From the NCBI RefSeq assembly GCF_008369935.1, contig NZ_VTUZ01000002.1, positions 372,001 through 436,000 on the forward strand: DNA of 64,000 nt, given 5' to 3'. The DNA comes from Paraburkholderia panacisoli (GTDB lineage Bacteria > Pseudomonadota > Gammaproteobacteria > Burkholderiales > Burkholderiaceae). Below are positions 1 to 8,939 of this stretch, piece by piece (position 1 is the first letter of the stretch; each line of letters begins with the position of its first letter). The notes under the pieces were generated by a model. The model did not search any database and was not told the DNA's origin. It worked only from the letters and a program-made list of their open reading frames with translations. The position numbers and the translations under genes were made by a program.

Positions 1-611
1 ATTAACGGCACGGCATTGCAAGCGTCGAAGGAGAGCGGCGAGACGGGCAACGGACCCGCCGTTTTTTAATCTGCGCCGTATCGATATTTCTTGCGATAAG
101 CCGGGGATTTCCGGCGCTATCGTTTCAAGCGGCAATGCGCTTTTTTTGGCGGCGTTTCAAAGGTGCGTCGCCACAGTTCGTGAGACATATCGCGGCGACG
201 CTCGTGCAAATAATCCAAAGTCCGGCACGTACGCTCGGGCCCAAAAAAAGACAAACGCGCTGGTGATTACGAGCGACCCGTTCTGAAAGTAGTACTGCTC
301 AAAGATCACTCCGTTTGACGTGCCTGCGCTCCCACTCTCGCAAACGATTGCGCGAGCGCATAGCTCCATGAAAATAAGCATTCCAGGGCACGGTACCGCA
401 CCGCGTCGAGCAGCACAATCTCGAATAACGCAGCTGCGCCAGTCGTCGACTTAACCGCTCGCCACGGCTTCGGCATTCCTCATACCGAGCCCTCGCGCCG
501 CAGTCCCCTGTTCCCACGCCCAAAAGAAAAAGCACGCGAGCCTCACAGCTCGCGTGCCTTTTTAACCTGCTAATCGAAGCCAGCGAATCCACCGACCTCG
601 ACCGCGCGGAT
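1..611. other. Intergenic stretch with no supported gene
   Basis: I see no convincing gene here. The open frames at 157-381 and 299-592 on the minus strand have no recognisable domain, no clear ribosome binding site and unusual composition. The base composition looks less GC-rich than the rest of the window. A possible weak hairpin followed by six T lies near 51-66 and could end a gene to the left of the window. A clear terminator lies at 527-565. Confidence 0.5.
527..565 (-). terminator. Rho-independent terminator after the LivK-type gene
   Basis: A perfect 9-bp stem (GCACGCGAG at 532-540, CTCGCGTGC at 549-557) is flanked by A-rich sequence on the left and T-rich sequence on the right. It can therefore work in both directions. 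It lies about 50 bases past the stop codon of the minus-strand binding-protein gene. Confidence 0.8.
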
Positions 612-1757
612 TTACATCTTCACCACGTCGAGCAGCGTCTTCTTGCCCGACTTGTAGTTGTACAGCGAGATCACGCCGTGTTGAAGGTCGCCCTTCGAGT
701 CGAACGTGGTTTCACCGATCACACCCTTGTAGTCGGTGCTCGGCATCGCTGCCAGGATCTTGGCCGGATCCGTCGAGTTCGCGCGCTTCATTGCGTCGAC
801 GATGATGTACACAGCGTCATACGTGAACGGAGCGTAGATCTGAATCGGCTGACCGAAACGCTTCTGATACTTGGCGAGGAACGCTGCGCCGCCAGACATC
901 TTTTCGAGCGCCATACCGGCTTCCGAGCAGACGATGTTGTCGGTTGCGTCGCCGGCCAGATCCGCCAGCTTGTCGGTACAGACGCCGTCACCCGCCAGCA
1001 CCTTCGCGCGCAGGCCGAGCTGCTTGGCTTGCTTCGCGAACGGGCCGCCGGTGGCGTCCATGCCGCCGTACATGATCGCATCCGGGTTTTCGCCCTTGAT
1101 CTTCGTCAGAATCGCGCGGAAATCGACAGCCTTGTCGTTCGTCGCGTCATGCGACATCACGTTCAGGCCCAGCGATTTGGCGGTCTTTTCGAATTCGTTC
1201 GCGAGACCCTGGCCATAAGCGGTCGAATCGTCGACGATCGCGACGCTCTTCACTTTCATGCCCTTCGCTGCGTAGTTGGCCAGTGCCGGACCTTGCTGCG
1301 CGTCGGTCGCAACGACGCGGTACGTCGTCTTGAAACCTTGTTGCGTGTAGGCCGGGTTCGTTGCCGACGGCGAAATCTGCACGATGCCTGCATCGCTATA
1401 GATCTTCGACGCCGGAATCGACGTGCCCGAGTTCAAGTGACCAACGACTGCGACGACCTTGTCGTCGACCAGCTTCTGGGCGACTTGAGTTGCCGTGCGC
1501 GGGTCGGCCGCATCGTCTTGCGGATCGAGTTGCAGCGTGATTTTCTGGCCAGCGATCGTCAGGCCCTTGGCGTTGATTTCTTCAACTGCCAGGCGCGCGC
1601 CGTTTTCGTTGTCTTTACCCAGGTGAGCGATCCCGCCGGTCAACGGCGCGACGTGACCGATCTTGACGACCGTGTCGGCCGCAGCCGATGTTGCCAACGT
1701 TGCGAACAGCATCGCCGCAGCGCTGATCGGCAACAGCTTTTGAATCTTGATGTTCAT
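612..1757 (-). CDS. Branched-chain amino acid ABC transporter substrate-binding protein (LivJ/LivK type)
   Basis: Periplasmic binding protein of the Leu/Ile/Val family, 381 aa, expected to deliver amino acids to a LivHMGF-type importer. The first 26 residues form a Sec signal peptide ending at a TSAAA-like cleavage site. The mature part has the type I periplasmic-binding fold, with IGHVAPLTGG near its start and two cysteines near residues 240-260 that could form the usual disulfide. I chose the ATG at 1757 because GGAGACT lies just upstream. A longer frame reaches 1817 but lacks a ribosome site. No permease or ATPase gene is adjacent, so its transporter partner is encoded elsewhere. The amide or amino acid ligand cannot be read from sequence. 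Confidence 0.92.
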   Translation of the reverse strand: MNIKIQKLLPISAAAMLFATLATSAAADTVVKIGHVAPLTGGIAHLGKDNENGARLAVEEINAKGLTIAGQKITLQLDPQDDAADPRTATQVAQKLVDDKVVAVVGHLNSGTSIPASKIYSDAGIVQISPSATNPAYTQQGFKTTYRVVATDAQQGPALANYAAKGMKVKSVAIVDDSTAYGQGLANEFEKTAKSLGLNVMSHDATNDKAVDFRAILTKIKGENPDAIMYGGMDATGGPFAKQAKQLGLRAKVLAGDGVCTDKLADLAGDATDNIVCSEAGMALEKMSGGAAFLAKYQKRFGQPIQIYAPFTYDAVYIIVDAMKRANSTDPAKILAAMPSTDYKGVIGETTFDSKGDLQHGVISLYNYKSGKKTLLDVVKM

Positions 1758-2192
1758 GTAAGTCTCCAGTTTCGGTCCCAAAAACAACGTAATCGCCCTG
1801 TGCCCCCGCTTCCCCAAACACGTGTCGCTCAGTCCCGTGGACGATCACGCCGGTTGCATCGTTCATGCACTTGGCCAGCACGTTTGACGGACTGTTTGTG
1901 ACAGGCGGCAAACCGTACTTGCGCGCAAGTGTAGGTGATCAAATTAATTTGTGGGACTTTTTTGAGTAAGTGGGATGAACACCAATAGCGTTTATCCCAC
2001 CGGGCCCGGTCCGGACTGGATTGACTGGCTGGAAAGCGCCGACCCGTGCGGGTTTCCGCTAGGTGAGGTTTTATTCTAAAGCGTGCGGTTCGACACTTTC
2101 GCGGGTAAAACCATTAGTGATTCGAACCGCCTTTGTACTGAATAGCGGGCGCGTCGCAATGGGTTGGGACACGCGCCCGTGGTGATGCCGAT
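1758..2192. other. Intergenic promoter region with a 14-bp palindrome
   Basis: No gene is seen. It contains the 5' region of the minus-strand binding-protein gene. ACTTGCGCGCAAGT at 1917-1930 is a perfect 14-bp palindrome about 160 bases upstream of that start and could be an operator. No terminator-like T-run is evident for the nitronate monooxygenase gene, which also ends into this gap. Confidence 0.45.
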
Positions 2193-3296
2193 TCAGCGTT
2201 CGAGGGCCGCGATCCGTGCCGTCGCGGCACGCCATTCCTGCTCGATTTGCGCGACCAGTTCGGCCGCGCCGATTCCTTCACGACGTGCACGGCCCAAGGG
2301 TGCACCCTGGCCCGACCACAGAGAAAGATAATCGCCGTTCTGCGCGCGGCTCGCGCTTTGACGCAGTTCCTGCGTCAAAGCATTTTGCACGGGATACGGC
2401 GCGATCTTGTCCATCGTTTCGCTCAAGCGCCCCATCAATGGATTGCGGATGCCACGCGCGTGGCGGCCGGTGATCGCGCGTGTGACCGAAGTCGACGTGT
2501 CGGACATGGTACGCACGCGGGTTTTCCATGCCTGCGGTATCGCGCTTTCGCGACAGGTGAGAAACGCGGTACCCATCACTGCGGCTTGCGCGCCGAGCGC
2601 GAGTGCGGCTACGACGCCGCGACCGTCCATGATGCCGCCGGCGGCAAGCACCGGCAGTCCGGTCGCGTCGACGAGCTGCGGCACGAGCGCCATCGTGCCG
2701 ATCAGCGCCTCCTCGAATGCGCCGATGAAAGTGCCGCGATGGGCGCCCGCCTCGGCGCCTTGTGCGGCAATCGCATCCGCGCCGGCATCGCGCCAGGCGA
2801 CGCCTTCGGCAACGTGCGTCGCGGTGCCTATTACATATAGGCCATTCGCATGCATCCGGGCGACGTCGTCGGCCGGAAGCAGGCCAAACGTGAAGCTCGC
2901 GACCGGCACGCGCAATTCGATCAGCATCTCCAGTTGCGCGCGGAAATCCGGCGCATAACGCGCGAGCGGCTGTCCCGGCGGCAAACCGAGGTCAGCTCGC
3001 AGCGGATCGATCGCTTCGAGCGCGCGACGCACGGTGGCATCGTCCGGCGCGGCCGGTTCGAGCACGAACAGATTCACGCCGAATGGACGATCGGTCAGCG
3101 CGCGAATCGCCGCGACTTCACTGGCGATTTTTTCCGGCGGCAACGCCGCGCCCGCCAGAAACCCCAGCCCGCCCGCATTCGACACCGCCGCCACCATGTC
3201 GGGCGTGGTCGCGCCACCAGCCATCGGCGCCTGCACGACGGGGACCCGCATTTCAAAGCGCTGCGCGAACGGCGTCACAAAACTGCCTTCAGTCAT
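2193..3296 (-). CDS. Nitronate monooxygenase / 2-nitropropane dioxygenase-like flavoprotein
   Basis: FMN-dependent TIM-barrel oxidoreductase of the NMO family, 367 aa, which oxidises alkyl nitronates such as propionate-3-nitronate, or acts as a related NAD(P)H:quinone reductase. Visible motifs are VVQAPMAGG near the N-terminus, the catalytic-histidine segment AQGAEAGAHRG near residue 180, and the FMN-phosphate loop VLAAGGIMDGRG followed by GAQAAVMGTAFL. The start at 3296 sits about 7 bases after AAGGAAA. The ATG two codons earlier is too close to that site. Single-gene unit with no pathway neighbour. Cytoplasmic. Confidence 0.88.
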   Translation of the reverse strand: MTEGSFVTPFAQRFEMRVPVVQAPMAGGATTPDMVAAVSNAGGLGFLAGAALPPEKIASEVAAIRALTDRPFGVNLFVLEPAAPDDATVRRALEAIDPLRADLGLPPGQPLARYAPDFRAQLEMLIELRVPVASFTFGLLPADDVARMHANGLYVIGTATHVAEGVAWRDAGADAIAAQGAEAGAHRGTFIGAFEEALIGTMALVPQLVDATGLPVLAAGGIMDGRGVVAALALGAQAAVMGTAFLTCRESAIPQAWKTRVRTMSDTSTSVTRAITGRHARGIRNPLMGRLSETMDKIAPYPVQNALTQELRQSASRAQNGDYLSLWSGQGAPLGRARREGIGAAELVAQIEQEWRAATARIAALER

Positions 3297-3571
3297 GATC
3301 ATTTCCTTTTCCAGCGATACGCTCGCACATAGGCGAGCCGACACGACCGACTGTACCGACGCGTGCCGCAGCGGAAAAATGAATTATCGAGAATGTTTCA
3401 ATCGCCTTACGAGAATAGCGACGGGCGGCACGGTCCGCGAAGCCGCGCCGGGCCTCACTGCAAGCCGTTTCTTTTGATGGCAAACTAACCGCCCGCTTTG
3501 GGCACTTTTGGCCTCTGGCATTTCGTTAAGACCAAGCTCGCGCGGCATCGCGCGGGTCAATGGAGAACAAC

Positions 3572-4270
3572 ATGAGCACGACTTCCCAATGGATCGACAT
3601 CCCCGCCGGAAACGACAGTTTCGGCGGCTACCTGGCGCTGCCCAAAGGCGGCAAGGGTCCGGCCGTGATCATCATTCAGGAGATCTTCGGTGTGAACGGG
3701 CATATCCGCTCGGTCGCGGATCAGTACGCGCAAGACGGCTATGTCGCGCTCGCGCCGGACGTGTTCTGGCGCGTGCAGCCGCGCGTCGAATTGACCTATG
3801 ACGGCGCGGATCGCAACAAGGGCATCGAACTGATGCAAAAGACCAACGTCGATCAGGCGGTGTCCGACATCGGCGCAGCCGCTGCGGCGTTGCGCGCGAT
3901 GCCGGAAGTCACCGGCAAGGTTGCGGCAATCGGTTATTGCTTCGGCGGCCGGCTCGCGTATCTGGCCGCGGCGCAAGGCTCGGTCGACGGCGCGGTCGCT
4001 TACTACGGCGGCGGCATCCAGAATCAGCTCGACCAGGCCGCGCACGTCAAGGTGCCGATGCAGTTCCACTACGGCGAACTCGACGCACACATTCCGCTGT
4101 CGGACGTCGGCCAGATTCAGGAGCGCTTCGTGGGCCGCGGCGACGTCGAATTCCACATTTATCCGAATGCCGATCACGGCTTCAACTGCTCGGAACGTGC
4201 GTCGTATAACCAGCGTGCCGCCGCGCTCGCGCATGGCCGCACGCTGACCTTCCTCGGCGAGCGTCTGTAA
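3572..4270 (+). CDS. Dienelactone hydrolase family protein
   Basis: Alpha/beta hydrolase of the carboxymethylenebutenolidase family, 232 aa. In the classical pathway the enzyme opens dienelactone to maleylacetate during chlorocatechol breakdown. Many homologues outside that pathway act on other esters or lactones. The catalytic triad is intact at the positions typical of the family: Cys123 in GYCFGG, Asp171 in GELDAH and His202 in NADHGF. Glu37 in QEIFG is the conserved glutamate that orients the cysteine. The ATG at 3572 is used because GGAG lies 8 bases upstream. No aromatic degradation genes are adjacent, so the substrate is open. A strong terminator follows at 4392-4425. Confidence 0.92.
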   Translation: MSTTSQWIDIPAGNDSFGGYLALPKGGKGPAVIIIQEIFGVNGHIRSVADQYAQDGYVALAPDVFWRVQPRVELTYDGADRNKGIELMQKTNVDQAVSDIGAAAAALRAMPEVTGKVAAIGYCFGGRLAYLAAAQGSVDGAVAYYGGGIQNQLDQAAHVKVPMQFHYGELDAHIPLSDVGQIQERFVGRGDVEFHIYPNADHGFNCSERASYNQRAAALAHGRTLTFLGERL

Positions 4271-4391
4271 CTCGACGCTGTGGCGCGGTTCAGCCATCCG
4301 CTTCAGTAACCCGCGTTTTGAATTCACGCATTTATATGGGCGTTTTTGAACCCGCGTGAGTCACGCTTGCGTGCAACTCGGTTACTCTCTC

Positions 4392-4425
4392 AAAAGACGG
4401 CGTGTCGCTGACACGCCGTCTTTTT
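4392..4425 (+). terminator. Strong rho-independent terminator after the dienelactone hydrolase gene
   Basis: A 15-bp perfect stem (4392-4406 with 4410-4424) closes a 3-base loop and ends in five T. It overlaps the 5' extension of the next open frame, which argues that the amidase starts downstream of it. Confidence 0.95.
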
Positions 4426-4530
4426 CCATGCGTGACGATCAACCCGGGCGACGGGAAGCCCAGCGAAGCGGGTTCATTGCATGCACAGCCCAGCGGCAGA
4501 ACCACGCTCGATAGTGAGGACCCATCCGTC

Positions 4531-6051
4531 GTGCATCCAGACTATCTCGCCCATGACGCCATCAGCCTCGCCGAACTGGTGCGCACCGGCCAGGCCAGCG
4601 CGCGCGAATTGCTCGACATCGCGATCTCGCGCACCGAGGCCGTCAATCCCGCGATCAATGCAATTGTCCTGAAGGACTACGACGCAGCGCGTCAGCGCGC
4701 GTCACGCGACGACACGAACCGGACAAAGAATGGCGCGAACGGATCGGAAAGCACGAGCGCACAAACCGCACTGGCGGGCGTGCCCTATCTGATCAAGGAC
4801 CTCGGCGCGCCGGTTGCCGGACTGCGCATGGCGATGGGCAGCCGCCACTACCGCCACTTCATTCCCGAGCAGGATGCGCCGGTAGTCACGCTCGCGAAGG
4901 CGGCCGGCCTCAACATCTTCGCCAAGACCAGCACCTCCGAACTCGGCCAGATGCCTTATACGGAGCCCGAACTATTCGGCGCGTGTCGCAATCCGTGGAA
5001 TCTCGACCATACGCCGGGCGGCTCGAGCGGCGGCGCGGCGGCGGCCGTCGCGGCGGGCATCGTGCCGCTCGCGCACGCGTCGGACGGCGGCGGCTCGATC
5101 CGCATTCCGGCTTCGTGCTGCGGACTGTTCGGCCTCAAACCGTCGCGCGGACGAGTACCGCGTGCGGCGCCCGCCAGCGCCGGCGAGCTCGGCATCGATC
5201 ACGCGATCTCGCGCAGCGTGCGCGACAGCGCGTTGTTGCTCGATCTGCTCGGCGGCAATGCTGAGCGACCGCTCGGCGCGCCCGGCACTTTTCTGGCCGC
5301 GAGCCGCGAGCCATGCAAGCCGCTGAACATCGCCTACGTGACCGAAGCGATGCTGGCGCCGACGCTGTCGCCCGACTCTCGCGCCGCGCTCGACGACGCC
5401 GCGCAACTCGTCAGCTCGCTTGGCCATAACATCGAGCCGGTGTCGCTCGGCATCGATTTCGCGGCGGTCCGCCATGCGTTTCTCATGCTGTGGTCGGTGA
5501 CCGCCGAGGACCTGGTGCTGAACGCCGAGCGCATCACCGGCCACAAACCGCTGCGCGCCGAATTCGAAATTTCGACGTGGGCGATGGCACATGTCGGCCG
5601 CAAACTCGGCGAGCGCGGCCTGCCTGCCGCGCTCGAAGAACAGCGTCGCATCACCGAACGCCTCACCGATCTGCTGCATCGCTACGACGCGATCCTGTGC
5701 GCGACGCTTGCCGCGCCGCCGATCAAGATCGGCGAGATGCAGCCCACCTCGACGGAGCGCATGCAGATGCGCGCGGTCACCGCAGTGCCGCTCGAATCGC
5801 TGATGAAGAAGCTACTGACCGAAGCATCGAACAAGGCGTTTGCGTGGGCGGGATGCACGGAGTTGTTCAACCTGAGCGGCCAGCCGGCGATGTCCGTACC
5901 GCTTTACTGGAACGCGCGCGGGCTGCCGGTCGGCGTGCAATTCGCCGCGCGTGCCGGCGGCGAAGCCACGCTGTTACGGCTGGCGGCGCAACTCGAAGCG
6001 GCGCGGCCATGGTTCGACAAGCGGCCGCCGCTGATGAAGGCGCGCAGTTAG
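4531..6051 (+). CDS. Amidase signature family enzyme
   Basis: Amidase of the GatA/AtzF signature family, about 506 aa, hydrolysing a carboxamide or related amide in the cytoplasm. The Ser-cisSer-Lys triad is visible: Lys89 in LIKDLGAP, Ser165 in PGGSSGG and Ser189 in DGGGSIRIP. The spacing of 76 and 24 residues is normal for the family. I chose GTG at 4531, ten bases after GTGAGGA, because the longer frame from 4402 runs through the upstream terminator. There is no gatB or gatC nearby, so it is a stand-alone amidase and not the tRNA amidotransferase subunit. Substrate unknown. Confidence 0.88.
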   Translation: MHPDYLAHDAISLAELVRTGQASARELLDIAISRTEAVNPAINAIVLKDYDAARQRASRDDTNRTKNGANGSESTSAQTALAGVPYLIKDLGAPVAGLRMAMGSRHYRHFIPEQDAPVVTLAKAAGLNIFAKTSTSELGQMPYTEPELFGACRNPWNLDHTPGGSSGGAAAAVAAGIVPLAHASDGGGSIRIPASCCGLFGLKPSRGRVPRAAPASAGELGIDHAISRSVRDSALLLDLLGGNAERPLGAPGTFLAASREPCKPLNIAYVTEAMLAPTLSPDSRAALDDAAQLVSSLGHNIEPVSLGIDFAAVRHAFLMLWSVTAEDLVLNAERITGHKPLRAEFEISTWAMAHVGRKLGERGLPAALEEQRRITERLTDLLHRYDAILCATLAAPPIKIGEMQPTSTERMQMRAVTAVPLESLMKKLLTEASNKAFAWAGCTELFNLSGQPAMSVPLYWNARGLPVGVQFAARAGGEATLLRLAAQLEAARPWFDKRPPLMKARS

Positions 6052-6365
6052 CCGAAGCAGCGCCGCGTACGTTCGTCACGCGAGAGTCGTGAAAGAGCGG
6101 CGCACAGGACGCATGCTTGCCGCGCGAGCAAGATCGCGTCAGACGCCGTTGTGCATGAGGCTATGTGAGAGAACGCAGCGCGCCAGCCAGCCTGCTTGAC
6201 CGCCTCGACGCATGTGCATAAAAAGCGCTCGAACTGTTTCCCGCACAGCAAAAAGGCGCCTTCCGCGCGCAACGGAAGACACCTCGCCAATCTGCCTTCG
6301 ATGAAGCGCCGCCATCATTCGGCGCATCCCGCGCGACGTTTTTCGTGCGTCGCGCTTCAGCGTAT
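6052..6365. other. Gap between convergent amidase and HiPIP genes
   Basis: I see no coding sequence here. The only clear element is the minus-strand terminator at 6248-6283 that ends the HiPIP transcript. Confidence 0.5.
6248..6283 (-). terminator. Rho-independent terminator for the HiPIP gene
   Basis: Read on the minus strand, an 11-bp stem (6273-6283 with 6255-6265, two G-U pairs) encloses a 7-base loop and is followed at once by five T (A at 6250-6254). Confidence 0.8.
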
Positions 6366-6677
6366 TCAGCTCTTCTTGTTATATGCGCTGCACCAACCCT
6401 TGCTCGCGACCTGCTTGCCCGCGAACATCGGGCAACCCGCATAGGCATCGGTTGGCTTGCCCTGGTAGAAGCTGCAATTGCCGCAGTCCTGACCCGGGGC
6501 ATATTTGGCGAACTTCGCCTTGTCGACTTTGCTCGCGTCTTCCTTATAGCCGAGCGCTTGCGCGGTCGGATCGGATTCGGCGACTTTAGGTGCATCGGCG
6601 AAAGCCTGGCGCGACAGCGCGAACGTGGACGCCACACCAATGCTGGTGATCAAAAACGTACGACGGGAAGATTTCAT
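6366..6677 (-). CDS. High-potential iron-sulfur protein (HiPIP)
   Basis: Small periplasmic electron carrier with one [4Fe-4S] cluster cycling between +3 and +2, 103 aa with its leader. The N-terminus has a twin-arginine motif (SRRTFL at residues 4-9) followed by a hydrophobic stretch and AFA, so it should be folded and loaded with its cluster before Tat export. The four cluster cysteines are Cys65, Cys68, Cys82 and Cys96, the usual CxxC...C...C pattern. HiPIPs commonly donate electrons to terminal oxidases or to photosynthetic or oxidative enzymes. No obvious redox partner is adjacent. It is transcribed alone, with its own terminator. Confidence 0.93.
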   Translation of the reverse strand: MKSSRRTFLITSIGVASTFALSRQAFADAPKVAESDPTAQALGYKEDASKVDKAKFAKYAPGQDCGNCSFYQGKPTDAYAGCPMFAGKQVASKGWCSAYNKKS

Positions 6678-6811
6678 GGGGACTCACTCCGTTTATATGA
6701 ACGACTCGCCGTTCTGATGACAGCGGTCCCCAAGCATAGCAATGAAGCCGTCGCGCGTGATCGCCCAAATGATAGAGATAACCGAATTGGTAAACCCCGT
6801 GCTGGACGGCG

Positions 6812-7918
6812 TTACGCGCGCCCGCTCAATTCGCACACACGCTGCGCGATCGCCAGCGACGCCGTCAAACCCGGCGACTCGATGCCGAACAGATTGACGA
6901 GCCCGCGCACGCCGTGCGCAGCCGGCCCTTGAATCACGAAGTCGGCGGCGGGTTCGCCCGGGCCCGAAAGCTTCGGACGAATGCCCGCATACGCGGGCTG
7001 CAACGCGTCGTCGGGAAGCGCGGGCCAGTACGCGCGAATCGCCGCATAAAACGATTCCGCGCGACGCGGATCGACATCGTAGTTGATCGTGTCGACCCAT
7101 TCGACATCCGGACCGAAGCGCGCCTGGCCGCCGAGATCAATGGTCAGATGCACGCCCAGCCCGGCCTCGTTCGGCATCGGATAAATCAGACGGCTGAACG
7201 GCGCGCGCCCCGAGATGCTGAAGTAGTTGCCGCGCGCCAGATAGAGCGGCGGCACGTGACGCGCATCGAGTCCGCGGATCTTGCGGGCCAGCGCGTTCGC
7301 CTGCAACCCCGCGCTGTTGATCACGCACGCGGCGCTGATCGTGGTCGGCGCATCGCCGCCCACCGTGATGACGAAGCGTCCATTGCTCGCTTCGATGGCC
7401 TTTACCGGCGCATGAAACGCGCACACCGCGCCGTCGCGTTCGGCGTCGCCCTGCAGCGACAGCATGAACTGATGGCTATCGACGATACCCGTCTGCGGCG
7501 AGAACACCGCATCGACACATTCGAGCGCCGGCTCGAGCGCTTGCGCCTGGTCGCCGCTGATACGCATCAGGTCGAGCACACCGTTGTCGCGCCCCTTGGC
7601 CATGATGCTTTCAAGCTGGGGAATCTGGTGGCGCGAAGTCGCGACCAGCAACTTGCCACAGCGCGAATGCGGGACGTTGTGCTCCGCGCAATAGTCGTAG
7701 AGCATCTCGCGGCCGCGCACGCAGAGCGTGGCTTTCAACGAACCGCGCGGATAGTAGATGCCCGCGTGAATCACTTCGCTGTTGCGCGAGCTGGTGCCCA
7801 CGCCGATCGCTTCGGCGGCTTCCAGCACGATCACCTCGCGCCCGCGCGCCGCCAGCGCGCGCGCCACCGCGAGGCCAATCACGCCGGCGCCGATCACTAC
7901 ACATTCGATTTGGTCCAT
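6812..7918 (-). CDS. FAD-dependent oxidoreductase, L-2-hydroxyglutarate dehydrogenase (LhgO)-like
   Basis: DAO-family flavoprotein, about 368 aa. It begins with the Rossmann motif [15 protein letters not shown] and a [13 protein letters not shown] segment that is typical of the LhgO/L2HGDH group, and ends with a family-like [16 protein letters not shown] block. LhgO oxidises L-2-hydroxyglutarate to 2-oxoglutarate and passes electrons to the quinone pool. The start is uncertain: an ATG at 7939 adds seven residues, and neither start has an ideal ribosome site. No glutarate pathway genes (gab cluster) are next to it, so the exact 2-hydroxy acid is inferred from family resemblance only. Confidence 0.82.
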   Translation of the reverse strand: MDQIECVVIGAGVIGLAVARALAARGREVIVLEAAEAIGVGTSSRNSEVIHAGIYYPRGSLKATLCVRGREMLYDYCAEHNVPHSRCGKLLVATSRHQIPQLESIMAKGRDNGVLDLMRISGDQAQALEPALECVDAVFSPQTGIVDSHQFMLSLQGDAERDGAVCAFHAPVKAIEASNGRFVITVGGDAPTTISAACVINSAGLQANALARKIRGLDARHVPPLYLARGNYFSISGRAPFSRLIYPMPNEAGLGVHLTIDLGGQARFGPDVEWVDTINYDVDPRRAESFYAAIRAYWPALPDDALQPAYAGIRPKLSGPGEPAADFVIQGPAAHGVRGLVNLFGIESPGLTASLAIAQRVCELSGRA

Positions 7919-8252
7919 GTCCCTTGACGCGGCTGACATCGCCGCGCGCTGCCTCGTTCACCGATAGAGAGAAAGACAGGATGCGACTCTCGTGTGCCGC
8001 ACACCGCTCGTTGTCGAACGCACCTGCCGTATCGCAACCGCCACCCGAAATTGTACGATGCCGCACAGATAGAAATGCCCGCACGTCGAAACGACTGCGG
8101 GCATTCGGTCTTGAGCGCGGCTCAAACGTAACGGCCGGACTGATCAGTGTACGCCGTCGAAGATCGAAGCGCTTGCTTCTTCGCACGCGCGATGGACTCG
8201 AAGGACTCGGCGACGGCTTTGGCTGAACCGAAAAGCCGTCGAGCGCTGCAGC
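7919..8252. other. Gap with two hairpins downstream of the DUF4148 gene
   Basis: No gene is visible. On the minus strand, just past the DUF4148 stop, a 10-bp stem pairs 8211-8220 with 8232-8241. Further on, AATGCCCGCA at 8074-8083 pairs with TGCGGGCATT at 8096-8105, with an extra inner stem, and is followed on the minus strand by a short T-rich run. The second is a plausible terminator for the DUF4148 transcript. Confidence 0.5.
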
Positions 8253-8681
8253 TTAGCTCTGCGTGCTCGCCACGCGATGATTCACAGCTTCTACCAGGTC
8301 GGTCTTCACTTGCGCGCGCGGCACCGTATAGCCGCCGACCGCAAGTTCCTGTGCGTAAGCCGGTGCATTCGGATTCAGATTCAATTGACCGCTCGCGCGC
8401 GCCTCAGCCAATTCGGCCTTTACTTGTGCACGGGTCTTGGGACCGTTGTCGGGCGAGGCGCTCACGCTGTCGGCGGAAATCGGCGCATACGGATTCTGGT
8501 CCAGTTCACCAGTTGCGCGGGCGCGCGCAACATCGGCCTTTACTTGCGCGCGGGTCACGCCGCTCGGCTGCGTGTACGTTTCGACTTCCGGACGATACGA
8601 CGTCGCCGGACCATAGCCGCTCGCGAATGCCGGTGCGGCGATGGCAGCTGAGAAAAGCAAAGCGAAGGAAGCGGTTCTCAT
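8253..8681 (-). CDS. DUF4148 domain-containing exported protein
   Basis: Small secreted protein of 142 aa from a family expanded in Burkholderiaceae; its molecular function is not known. Residues 1-20 are a Sec signal peptide ending at APAFA. The mature part contains three copies of a roughly 20-residue motif beginning TRAQVKAD, TRAQVKAE and PRAQVKTD. The first two end in LDQNPYAP or LNLNPNAP, and the third is cut short. The start at 8681 follows GGAAA by seven bases. The longer frame to 8804 has no ribosome site. Transcribed alone. Such proteins are often stress- or growth-phase-induced, but nothing here shows that directly. Confidence 0.88.
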   Translation of the reverse strand: MRTASFALLFSAAIAAPAFASGYGPATSYRPEVETYTQPSGVTRAQVKADVARARATGELDQNPYAPISADSVSASPDNGPKTRAQVKAELAEARASGQLNLNPNAPAYAQELAVGGYTVPRAQVKTDLVEAVNHRVASTQS

Positions 8682-8888
8682 GATGGTTTCCAATAGTCGT
8701 TGATGTTGGGTTTTGTACTTGCGGAGCGGCCTCTCGCTTCGTTGCACAGCGGCCATCTCGTTGGGTCTTAAGTGTATTCCCTGACTATCGAAAGGCCAGA
8801 TCAATTGAATTCAACTTAGAATCTCAAAAAAAGAAACAATTGCTGTGGCATTCACCGCGATTCCAGAACGGATCGCCGCTTTTTTACG

Positions 8889-8914
8889 GAAAAAAGCCGC
8901 CCAAAGGCGGCTTT
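8889..8914 (-). terminator. Rho-independent terminator for the AAA ATPase gene
   Basis: Six-bp GC stem (GCCGCC at 8896-8901, GGCGGC at 8906-8911) with a CAAA loop. On the minus strand it is followed by six T (A at 8890-8895). It lies about 25 bases past the minus-strand stop. Confidence 0.85.
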
Positions 8915-8939
8915 CATGCAGAAAAACGGGCAAAAACAT

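Noticed and set aside
678..1901. 407-codon plus-strand open frame
   Set aside because: It is antisense to the LivK-type gene, has an Arg-rich composition typical of high-GC shadow frames and no domain.
4402..4530. N-terminal extension of the amidase
   Set aside because: It would begin inside the strong terminator of the upstream gene, and a GTG with a good ribosome site exists at 4531.
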